A stretch of DNA of 20,506 nt from Spirogloea muscicola. Lineage: Eukaryota > Streptophyta > Zygnematophyceae > Spirogloeales > Spirogloeaceae. This document shows, piece by piece, positions 10,429-18,885 of this stretch. A program made the position numbers and the translations under genes. The notes under the pieces are model-generated. The model made no database searches. It was not told the DNA's origin and worked only from the letters and a program-made list of their open reading frames with translations. The stretch lies in assembly GCA_009602725.1 (NCBI GenBank), contig WELB01000261.1, forward strand, positions 106,668-127,173. Direction: 5' to 3'. Positions within the stretch are counted from its first letter, which is position 1. Each line of letters starts with the position of its first letter.

Positions 10429-10776
10429 AGCGTGCCCCTGGGTCTGCCTGGGCAGATCTATCATATGTACGATTCTTTTGTCACAGCATTCGGGGTTGAG
10501 GCCGAGTCGGATCTATCGTTTACTAAATTTCTTACCTCCCGGGGGCAGTGGTGGCCGGATCTGGAGGAATACACTGATTCCGTAGATGGCAATACTGAGG
10601 GAGGCAGTGGTTATTGTCGAGCTTCGCCATTCCCAGCTGGCCGCCCGCGGGGTCGCCGTCGCCGTCGCCGCGCTAGTGCTGCAGAGCGGAGCCGCCACGC
10701 CACGCCCGCCGCTCTTGCAGTCGCCAGAGGAAGCAGGACCTGCTGCCACTCTACAAAGGGGACGCCAACAGCCACC
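10429..10776 (+). other. Open leader in frame with the PGK-like start
   Basis: The frame of the PGK-like first exon is open upstream back to a TAA at 10426-10428, with an ATG at 10465. Translation from 10465 would add 104 residues: first an acidic aromatic stretch (QWWPDLEEY), then an arginine/alanine/serine-rich part (GRRRRRRASAAERSR) that looks faintly like a plastid transit peptide. I favour 10777 because its context GCCACCATGGG is near ideal and no homology supports the extension. A second frame (ATG 10586) carries an Ala/Val hydrophobic run but cannot be joined to the gene with confidence. Confidence 0.35.
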
Positions 10777-13700
10777 ATGGGGGAGCTACGCAGGACGATG
10801 TCCCGCAGCAAGGGTGGCCTGACGATGAAGGTATGCATTGATCAAGTGCCGTCATGAGCTGAATTCGTTGCTTGGCTTGGTCCCGCTCGACAGTAACACC
10901 TGAGAAGAAATCGCATCCGGACCTCAGCAGTCTGTGATTTCTACTCCAAATCACGTATGCTGATTATGCTGGCTGAAAGGTCGACGAGCTGTGCAGAGCA
11001 ACTGACGTCCATACCGGAAGAGGCTGTCTTGACTACATACAGCGTTTGCTCTTATCTTTGAGCAGGTCGCAGATGACTTGGAAGCAAATTTGGACCCCAG
11101 GCTACCACTGATGCAGGATGCTGACCTCCGTGACAAGGTCGTACTTCTGCGAGTCGATCACAACGTTGTTAAAAAAGGTAGAGTGTTGTTTTGTAGATTG
11201 CTGCAGCAGTGGAAATAGTCACAGAGCTTGCGTAGCGAATGAATTGCCAGAAAGTGCTTCCACTATGGGGCAGCATTGACCTCTGATTCCTGGTGTAAGA
11301 TGCTTAGACCACAGCAGCTGATCATATGCATGCCATCATAGTTGATTGCAGGCAAGATACTTGACCAGTATAGGATAGACTGTACACTTGCCACGATGTA
11401 CAACTTGATTGAACGTGGAGGACGACCCATCCTTATGACGCATGTGGGGAGACCACTTGATAAGAAGACTAGGACTATAAGATGTGATGTGGAGTCCTCC
11501 GTGGAACCTATTGTGCAGTATCTGCAGGTTGTTTCCTGCCTTGAGCTGCTCAAGTGATATGTTACTCTAGCAGGTAGTCCTTCAGACGAAGTAGGAGGCA
11601 AGCTCTAGATTGCAATGTCATGCGAGCTGCTCAAATGGCTCATCGAACTGGCAGTAACGCTTCGCTCATTGAAGGCTTAGCTTTCGATGGGATGCAATCC
11701 CATTCGAGTGGCCTGTATGTTATCTTTTGCATGCAAGTTGAACATGGTGAAAAGCAAGCAAATATGCCGTTTCCAAATGGAAAGCATTACTTAGATGTTG
11801 TTGTAATTTGCAGCGGAAACTACGAATCAAGTTTGCTGTTCCAGTGTTCCCACCTTACGGAGATCAAGGTATCCAGTCAATAGATACATCCATTAACCAC
11901 CTCATTCAAGACCTGAAGGCAAGGCGTATTGGTGGGATATACTTGCCCAATACTCGATGGTTTGTGGTGAGTTGCACTTTCAGATGTCGTGCTGTGCATA
12001 TAACCTGCATGGCATTGAGCGAGCTCTAGAGAGAGAGAGGTTACTGCAATTGCAGAAGCCTGTAGCTTAGCAATACCAGACTGGTTGTGCTCGCTGTCAG
12101 ACTGGACTTGCGGCCTTGAATATGCTGCTGCGCGTTAATGTGTTTGTTGTAGGCTCCTACTGGCTTGTATTGAGCTCTTTCTTGAACTTTCTGGGCTGGC
12201 TTATTAGAGCCACTGCGCACCTGGAGGAGCCAAATCTCCTGTGCTTCAAGTGCATATTGACTTTGATAGCCCTTACTGGATGGCTGTCTGTGTGCCTGAA
12301 GGGAGAAGAGGGCAAGCCTGAACAGCGACAACGTTTTGCTGTGGAATTGGCAGGACTGGCAGACGTGTACATAAATGATGCATTTGGTTCTTGGCAGCCC
12401 CATGCTAGCACATACGATATTGCAAAACTACTACCAAGCTATGCTGGGCTCTGCATGCAGGTGAACACCTAAACATATATGTCAAACACACTTATTAAAG
12501 CGTGTCCTGCAGCCCCTTTCACTTTAGAGAGGCAATGACATGCGTACTTGTTCAGACGGCCGTTGGCTTCTTGATCAGCAAGTTTGTGGGTCACGCTTGA
12601 AGCAACATTTCTTGACTAATAGGATACGCTGTTGTGCAATCATTGTTCAAGTGATCCTGAATGAGTGCAGACCATGTGTCACATTGCTGCCCAGGGGGAT
12701 TGCCAAGCTTACTTGAAGTAAGTTGTGTTGGAACTCACAGCTAAGAATGCCTGCTTTCTTTCTGTGTTTTACGCGTCACAGAATGAGCTTGTTCATGTGC
12801 GAGCAATTCTTTCACCAGAAAGACCCTTTGTGGCTGTGGTTGCTGGATCAAAGTATGACACCAAAATTGGACCACTGAAAGAGATATATAAAGTTGTGGA
12901 TCAGCTCATTCTCGGAGGAGTGGTATGTCACAGTAGCCTACTTGATCTCATTTGTAAGGGACTTTTGGCAAGACATACGTGCTCATGGTTGTACTGCTTC
13001 CAGAATGAATATGCAGCATACATTGGACACATGCTTGACCCTGACTGAGCACCTCATTCTGCCATGTCTAAATGATTACTGATGAATCATGTCCTGCACT
13101 TATGTAGAGAGCTAGCTGGCTTATCTCTGTTTACATAGGTATACAATACATATCTGTGTGCCAAGTATGGCATTCATATTGCGGGTGTGACACAAGAGGA
13201 CATTGAGCTGGCAAAGGAACTAGTTGAAGAAGACAAGGATGCCAAGAAACTGGTGGAGCTTCCTGCTCTGATAGAATCAAACACTCTGGAGGGCAAGATT
13301 GAGGGCGAATATAGGAGGATATATGTTAAGGTACCAATCATGTAACGAATGACGCACACCAATCATGTAACAGATGTCTGCCTTATTTATAAGATCAATT
13401 GTTGCTGCCTTTCCTCAGCCATTGGTCACAGCATGAGCAGTCATATGTAAAGCCTTCTCGCTTTCTAAGTGCAAATGACGTCGCACACAGGACTTTCGAC
13501 CTGGTCAGGAGTACCAATACGTTCTTGATGCAGACCCGTCATCTTTCGAACAAGGGCCGGCTGTGGATGTACTAGCAAAGGCAAAGACAATCTTTGTCAA
13601 TGCTGTGATGGGCATGACACCACAGTTTTCAGATGGAACTTCAACAATGGACCTTGTGATTGACCAGAACACTGAGGCTCAGAAGTACTATGGTGGCGGA

Positions 13701-14186
13701 GACACTTTACAAGAATTCAAGGTCAGTGACAGGCATGCAAGTTGCTGATTGAAGGCCAGGTTGGAGGGTACTAGACGGGGTTATCCGATCTCCTTACTAG
13801 CTCATGTTCCTATACACACTACATGCAAGTATGGTTGCACTTAGCTACTGACAGACACACAGAAGCTCACAAGTGTTGGCAAGTCAAAATCTATCAATGA
13901 AGCCCTCTCCTTGCATCTCAAGCCATTAATTGCTGTGAGGTTTTTGATTGTCCATACTCCGCCTGCTACGCGTCTGCTGTGTCTAATATAGTATCTTGGA
14001 TTGCTGCAGCTACTGCACCCTGGTCTGTATCATGCAGCACTAGACAACAGCAAGTACTACCTCTTCACAGGAGGTGGAACGGTGTTGAATGTCATCGAAG
14101 CGCAGGACCCCTACAGCTTGGAGACGGTCAATATGCTCGTTCAGAATGCAGATTTGTTTGAGACAAAGAGAAACTACTTCCGATGA
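10777..14186 (+). CDS. Divergent phosphoglycerate kinase family protein (PGK-like), 10 exons
   Basis: Member of the PGK family, whose enzymes interconvert 1,3-bisphosphoglycerate + ADP and 3-phosphoglycerate + ATP in glycolysis and the Calvin cycle. Exons: 10777-10830, 11066-11177, 11352-11527, 11814-11966, 12302-12460, 12556-12585, 12782-12922, 13139-13330, 13491-13721, 14010-14186 (TGA). All phases close; 474 residues, against about 400-420 for a typical cytosolic PGK. Retained family positions are RVDHN (47-51), QYRI arginine 63, THVGRP (85-90), TRWF arginine 162, NDAFG (190-194), GSK lysine 252, GGGD (407-410) and TGGGT (436-440). Changed positions: the usual AHRAHAS loop reads SWQPHAS and lacks its arginine, and the usual WNGPMG reads VNAVMG. 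Insertions around 285-350 make it longer. It may be a PGK with altered kinetics or a paralogue with another role. The start was chosen on Kozak context. There is no convincing transit peptide from this start. Confidence 0.88.
12556..12585 (+). other. 30-nt microexon of the PGK-like gene
   Basis: Exon 6 encodes only [10 protein letters not shown], between acceptor CTTGTTCAG (ending 12555) and donor GTGGGT. Its inclusion restores the hydrophobic segment that follows PSYAG in PGK (normally GFLxxKEL) and keeps phase 0 on both sides. Skipping it would stay in frame but delete that helix start. Confidence 0.7.
13333..13371 (+). repeat. Short direct repeat overlapping a PGK-like intron start
   Basis: ACCAATCATGTAAC occurs at 13333-13346 and again at 13358-13371. 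The first copy begins within the GTACCA donor of the intron after exon 8. It is probably a small intronic duplication. Confidence 0.7.
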
Positions 14187-14215
14187 CACCAAATTCAGGT
14201 TGCAGACCTGTTTGG

Positions 14216-14271
14216 GTTGGCTGCACCCTTTGTACATGTTTTATTTGTGTTGGCTGTATCTTTTGTACATG
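14216..14271 (+). repeat. Duplicated 23-nt unit in the PGK-like 3' UTR
   Basis: GTTGGCTG...TTTGTACATG occurs at 14216-14238 and 14249-14271 with three differences, starting 30 bases after the stop codon. Each copy carries TGTACAT, close to the Pumilio-type UGUANAUA element. The regulatory reading is a guess; the duplication itself is plain. Confidence 0.65.
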
Positions 14272-14786
14272 CATCCAGGCCCAGTCTTTGCAGTCCAGTG
14301 CAATCTAGCTCCCGACCCCGCCCTTGAGGGCTACTGGTATCCTCCTCAAATCAAGCTTCGGGAGTCAGACATGTGGCCGGCACTCACTTTACGAGCTCGT
14401 TGTGTGCAGCATACTTTCATACTATCAGGTCCCTGTCACTAGCCTGACATCTCAGCCGCAGAACGAGCAGCTTGAACTGGTACATACCCCAGTGTGCTTT
14501 CTTACCAGTGACGTGCAGGTTCTAAAAGTCTCAGGACTGCTCTGAAAGAGCTCACATCTTAAAGGGCTCTGCATTCGCGCCTGTGTTGCGTCAACCGCCG
14601 CGCTCCCAACTTACTGTGCACTTACTCTTGTTCTGCTAAGTAGATTGCGCTTTCTTGGTGGTGCTTCCCCCTTGACCTGTTTCCAGGCTTTATTGGCTGG
14701 CGTCTAACAACCACCAATCTCCACTTTGTAGAGCTCTCCTCTGCCGCTCTGCCAGGAAATTAGGCTAACCCTTCCACTGCCACAGC

Positions 14787-14810
14787 CTGGGCTGGCCAAT
14801 CACAGCCATC
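14787..14810 (+). repeat. TGGGCTGGCC module, copy 1
   Basis: CTGGGCTGGCC, then AA, then TCACAGCCATC. It matches the copies at 14953 and 15469 apart from the two-base centre and the end. The module is itself weakly palindromic (GGCTGG with CAGCC). Confidence 0.65.
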
Positions 14811-14952
14811 GCCCACTACTGGAAGTGTCTATCTTTCGCTGCCACAGCCTCCTTCTCGGAAAGAGAAAAGCGTCGTCCAAGTTACGGAAGAAGAGCTTCT
14901 AGAAAGAGTAGCTTTCCCTTTCGCTTTAGCGCTTTCCCTGGCCCCTTCTTGT

Positions 14953-14978
14953 TTCTGGGCTGGCCTCTCACAGCCACC
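14953..14978 (+). repeat. TGGGCTGGCC module, copy 2
   Basis: A 26-base unit starting TTCTGGGCTGGCC and ending CACAGCCACC. It is identical to the copy at 15469-15494 except for one base and is preceded by a similar CTTCTTG stretch. Confidence 0.8.
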
Positions 14979-15009
14979 GCCCTCTCCTGGAAGCGTCCTT
15001 TCTTCGAAC

Positions 15010-15068
15010 AGAGAAGGCGCGCGGTGCGCATGAGATTGTAAGGGAGGCCAGTTCTAGCCTTACAAATG
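15010..15068 (+). repeat. Left arm of ~60-bp inverted repeat
   Basis: Starts AGAGAAGGCGCGCGGTGCGC and ends CTAGCCTTACAAATG. The reverse complement of 15631-15690 matches it with five or six substitutions and one extra base. The central GCGCGCGGTGCGCATGA is perfect. Confidence 0.85.
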
Positions 15069-15353
15069 TCCTGGTAACGGGGTAATGAGCAGGCTAAGGG
15101 GGACACTAATATCCTTGAGTGAGAGCATACATATCTGACAAGCTGAGCTGAGGAGCCAGACCACCACCACGGAAGCCATTAGCCTGGCAGCCTCCTCTCT
15201 TCGAAGAGGTTCTCCTTTCTTATGGGTGTCAGGGTGACGTCTATCCGCCTGCAAGTTACTCTGACTTGCACTCACTAACTCGCGGTTACTGAGAAAGAAA
15301 GGGCTGAGAGCCCCCTTGCCCCCCCCTCTTCTTGTACTCTGTTCATTCTTTTT

Positions 15354-15374
15354 TGGGCTGGCTGTTCCAGCCCA
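15354..15374. repeat. Perfect 8-bp palindromic arms within a module copy
   Basis: TGGGCTGG, five-base loop CTGTT, then CCAGCCCA. This is a diverged copy of the module in which the second half forms a perfect hairpin. The flank GTTCATTCTT resembles GTCCATTCTT ahead of the copy at 15469. Confidence 0.8.
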
Positions 15375-15468
15375 TATTCTCAATGGGCGAGCCCTTCTCC
15401 TTGCTGCCGGCTTAGCAATTAGTGTCTTGCTGTTCACGCCATCCGGCCCCTCCAGACCTTGTCCATTC

Positions 15469-15494
15469 TTCTGGGCTGGCCCCTCACAGCCACC
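15469..15494 (+). repeat. TGGGCTGGCC module, copy 4
   Basis: TTCTGGGCTGGCCCCTCACA followed by GCCACC, one base different from 14953-14978 and in the same orientation. It is therefore a direct repeat, whereas the neighbouring ~60-bp arms are inverted. Confidence 0.8.
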
Positions 15495-15630
15495 AGTCCG
15501 TTTAAAAGCGCTGTTTCTTTCTTGTGGAGAATGTTAACAGGTGCATTACCACTGAGTGCGGTTGTTGAGGAAGTCGAAGTCCAGCTCGAATGGGTTGACA
15601 AGAATATACAGAGTGGTAGAAGACATCTGC

Positions 15631-15690
15631 CATGTGTAAGGCTAGAAATTGGCCACCCTTTCAATTTCATGCGCACCGCGCGCCTTCTCT
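15631..15690 (-). repeat. Right arm of ~60-bp inverted repeat
   Basis: Starts CATGTGTAAGGCTAGAAATT and ends GCGCACCGCGCGCCTTCTCT. It pairs with 15010-15068 in inverted orientation, with 562 bases between the arms. No clear target-site duplication is visible beyond either arm. Confidence 0.85.
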
Positions 15691-15790
15691 CTGCCATGGC
15701 GACCCAAGCCTTAGTGGCTCTGCCGCGCTCGCCTGGCTGGTGCTGTGGCCACGGCGCGAACGCCCTGGCCAGCACCTAGCCTTCCGCAAG

Positions 15791-15811
15791 CGGCGGCGGC
15801 GGCGGTGGCGG
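15791..15811. repeat. (CGG)n run just upstream of a candidate start
   Basis: A CGG/GGT trinucleotide run immediately before the ATG at 15814, in the very GC-rich start of the DUF1365 gene. Runs like this and the GGCGGCGGCGGGGGC near 15903-15917 are error-prone in sequencing and bear on the frame conflict described for that gene. Confidence 0.7.
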
Positions 15812-15813
15812 CC

Positions 15814-18178
15814 ATGGCCGGCCACGGCAGGAGCTCCGCGGCGGCGTGCGCGGGCGCCCTCCTGTGGGCGGCGTCCGCCGCGCGCCGCCCGCGGCCGACG
15901 ACGGCGGCGGCGGGGGCTGCGACCTCTACGAGGGCGTCGTGCGCCACAGCCGCCGCCGGCCCGTGCGGCACGACTTCGAGGTGATTGGCAGTGAAGCTTT
16001 TGCGGCAGCGCCGCCGCCTAAACCCTTTCTCGTCTCCAGCTTGCTGTGTCGCCATCAACATGTCCTAGTCCTGATCGGCTTCGCAAGGCCCAACAACGTC
16101 AGAGTACGAGTCACAAGCCCAGTTACACTGAAAGCTGAAACCGTTTGGGCTGTACTCTGAATCCTAACCCCTCACATTCGCAGTGCATCGAGTGAAGCTC
16201 CCCACTTTGCTTGTAGGCAAGGCAAGCAACCCTGCAAAGCCGATATCATTATCTTAAACCATAAACATTAAGCCCTAAGCCCTGAGTGCCATATGGCCAG
16301 ACTCAGGAGTAGGACTTGGGTAGCTCAGGAAATGGAAAAGTCAGAGTGTGCTTAGCTCGTTCGGAGCCTCCGCGCAACCGAAGTCCACCGCTGACTTGCT
16401 CAGCTTGGACCCATATGTCCGCAATCCTGAGTCTTGCTGCTCCCAGCCAGGTCCTGTAGATGTTGAGCTCACCTCTGATGGGTGTTGCTCCTCTCTGCTA
16501 GCCGCAGTACCGCCTGCGCAACGCCCTCGTCGACCTCGATGCTGCCCCGCCGTGGTTCGTGGCGTCGTCGGCTCGCCACCACATGACAGCCGATCAGGCA
16601 AGGGAGTTTGCTGCCACCGATGGCCGGGTGTATCCTCCTGCACAATGGCTTGCCTTGAGCTCACCCAAGTAATCAACAAGAAATCTGTGCTTCCGAGCTG
16701 AGGTCAGTGAGATGAGCTGCCAGAGATTCAACCAGGAACCCTTACTTGGGAACCCTTACTTTGGTTCCAGGTCTCTGAGCCTCACAACCCGAAGTCTAGA
16801 CACAATTAAGAGGAGGGGCCTTGACTTTGTCATCTTGGGGGCAGGTTGTTGCTCACCAATCCAGTCAGCCTCCAGTACGAGCAGAACCCCATCAGCGTCT
16901 ACTATTGCTATAGCAAGGCCGCCGCTGCTGCACCCACATCGGAGGAGACCTTGAGCTGCTGCATTGCTGAGGCAAGATACACGCAAACAACATACTATTT
17001 TGTACCACCAATGCTAACTACGGGTAGCTGTGTTCCTACTGCTAGTAGCACAGCTTGTCCTTCTGTAGGTACCTTGTAGGCAAGCAATGACAACGACACT
17101 TGTGACAAAAGTCAAAGATTATAAATAGCAGGCGCCATCATCTGGGCCATACAATATACTGCCAGAGTTGCTTGCGAGTACTGCCTGAAATTTGTGCCCA
17201 CGTCATTTATGTCAGGTGACCAACACACCTTGGGCGGAGCGTGTGACTTTCGGCTTCCAGCCTGGGAACGACTTTGTTCCCAAGCCTCTCCATGTCAGCC
17301 CGTTCATGGTATGACAAGCCAAAAAGTCGCCATGTGCAACTTGCCACCATGCTTGCTTGCCTGCTTCTGAAGATTGTTATCAGTTGGTTGGAGCCTAAGT
17401 TGTAAAAGCACTTGGCATGGGGGTTTGGATATGAAACAGAGTGCACTTTGCGCATGGTGGCTGTTGCAGCTCTGTAGGTGTCAATGTATTCAGAACTGAT
17501 TGTTGACCATGATTGAACCAACCCTTTCCTTAGCACTCTGGAAGTCTTACTGTCTGTAGGATATGGACTCAAGATGGCATATCCGTGCAACTCCACCTGG
17601 AAAGACTTTGGAGCTTGCATTCACTGCAGATCATCCGAATCTCGGGGAGTACTTCTTCGCCTCGCTGCGGACAACAAGGACGGACGCAGTGAGAGAGCCT
17701 GAGTGGTTCCTGTGCTTCAGCACCCATAAGGTAGCCCTGCGGATCTACTGGCAGGTGCGTCAGCAGCGGCATCCTCCGAGCCTCCCATGTAATGCGTTCT
17801 GTAAAGTAGGTAGCAGACTGCGGTTCAGAGCCACAGCTTCTGGCTTGCTGCAAGTGGATAGGCTAGGTGCTTTGCCCTATGGACATGAAGGTTGATAGGA
17901 GCCGAGGGTAGAGCTCACAATCATGTAGTAACCCAGAGCTTGCACAAGGCTCAACAGCAGAGACAGTGGGAGGACCATGTTCCTGCTAAATGTTTGGTAC
18001 AGCATTTTGCTTTTCACAGGCACTGTGGCTCTGGTGGAAAGGTGTACCGGTGGTTCCGCACCCCAAGTACGATCAGGGTTCCTTGATTTATCAGCAGAAT
18101 GTTGTGAGACGGCACTGCCTCGAGAAACAAGGTAGGTACAACATGCAGAAATGTATACTCTTCCCAGTACAGTCATGA
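15814..18178 (+). CDS. DUF1365-family protein, six recognised exons, 5' end unresolved
   Basis: A DUF1365 protein of unknown biochemical role. In bacteria, genes of this family usually sit beside cyclopropane-fatty-acyl-phospholipid synthase and FAD amine-oxidase genes, suggesting a lipid-modification role. Exons: ?-15980, 16508-16668, 16845-16971, 17216-17308, 17560-17754, 18020-18131. Phases match. Family features in order are YEGVVRHSRRRPVRHDFEYR (start motif, exons A-B), NPISVYYCYS, EVTNTPWAERVTF, KPLHVSPFM, and HKVALRIYWQ joined to ALWLWWKGVPVVPHP, the conserved C-terminal tryptophan-rich segment. The ATG at 15814 is in another frame from the domain, whose frame has no ATG after the stop at 15777. 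Either an upstream exon, a non-ATG start or a base error is needed. After 18131 the gene either reads through to the TGA at 18176 or splices to a short terminal exon (stop near 18323). One intron is GC-AG. Confidence 0.85.
16735..16762 (+). repeat. Small tandem repeat in DUF1365 intron
   Basis: GGAACCCTTACTT is followed directly by a second copy, GGGAACCCTTACTTT. It is intronic, between the second and third recognised exons, with no coding effect. Confidence 0.7.
16972..17215 (+). other. Non-canonical GC-AG intron in the DUF1365 gene
   Basis: The exon ending IAE is followed by GAG|GCAAGA, and the next exon starts after TTTATGTCAG with VTNTPWAERV. The joined sequence IAEVTNTPWAER matches the conserved EVxNTxxER block of DUF1365 exactly in phase. 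No GT donor nearby gives this join. The GCAAG context is the known consensus for GC donors, which are a small minority of introns. Confidence 0.8.
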
Positions 18179-18885
18179 CACACTAAGAGTGCCCTATTGG
18201 CAAGACTACTAGCTTGTTTGATTATCAAGTGGGTTTATATAGTGGCTGCCAAAGCGGCAGTCTGGTCAAAGGGCAGTTTTTCTTCATCGCAAGGAATGAG
18301 AATGTCTTCCTGCATCTCTGTGTGATGAAATTTAAAGTACAGGTGAGATGACAAGCTCGGTGCGGATTGCTCTTGAATATGAGTGGCAGGTGCTGTAGGA
18401 GATGTTCCTGTTAGTGGAGGTTGCCCGTATAGGTGGCAGGGTGCAGCAAGCTGGCCATGGCGAGATTCATGAGACGTTGCACTGATGACATGACTTTCCT
18501 GATACAGTACTGGAGTCCTTTATCAACGATGTTTTCAGTATCTATGAGGCAAAGCAGCTTTTTGTGGCTTGAAATATCACCATGAAAGGACAATAGGCGA
18601 AGGCAAGATGCCAGCAACAGTGTACATATCTGCAATAGAAATTTGTATTTCACGAATGACATTTTGCAAGTAAGTCTGCATCAAGATCTCCGACATATAA
18701 TACGAGAACTTTCATATTCAATGGTCTAAGTCAAGAATGTGAGGGAAATGCACAATGTCATTTTTCTCAAAGTGTCAGAAGAAGGTCCACGCTCCTCAGT
18801 GCCGCAATGACTGGCAAAGGTGACAGTCAAGCGTGCATACGAAGTATTCAACTAAGACCATGTATATAAAGGATACAACATGATG
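18179..18885. other. Convergent 3' flank, no supported gene
   Basis: About 700 bases between the DUF1365 gene and the last gene. It may hold a final DUF1365 exon (acceptor CATCGCAAG ending 18293, stop 18323-18325) and the 3' UTRs of both genes. The - strand open frame at 18411-18662 has no recognisable domain. No repeats or RNA genes were seen. Confidence 0.5.

Larger units (their letters stand above)
14272..15780. other. Repeat-rich intergenic block, no supported gene
   Basis: About 1.5 kb between the PGK-like 3' UTR and the DUF1365 gene. Open frames exist on both strands (for example 14882-15106 and 15060-15437 on -, 15459-15779 on +), but none has a recognised domain. Several share peptides only because the DNA is repeated: LMRTARLL on the - strand at left and FMRTARLL on the + strand at right, and VAVRGQPR twice on -. 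The block holds an inverted repeat and several TGGGCTGGC modules, listed separately. It looks like remnants of non-autonomous mobile DNA. Confidence 0.6.

Noticed and set aside
10500-10620. Peptide-like stretch QWWPDLEEYTDS as a retroelement fragment
   Set aside because: Too short and without recognisable motifs. No flanking repeats or coding remnants support it.
12116-12301. Hydrophobic open frame ([17 protein letters not shown]...) joined to PGK-like exon 5, suggesting a membrane segment
   Set aside because: It is the translation of the intron before exon 5. Splicing 11966 to 12302 restores the PGK order TRWFV-GEEGK in phase, leaving no room for it.
15459-15779. 106-codon + strand frame and its - strand counterparts as genes
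   Set aside because: Shared peptides with the 14882-15106 frame come from repeated DNA in the inverted arms and modules, not from a protein family.
15696-15779. ATG at 15696 as the DUF1365 start (same frame as the domain)
   Set aside because: The frame stops at 15777. Escaping the stop needs an intron of about 51 bases with poor signals, shorter than any other here.
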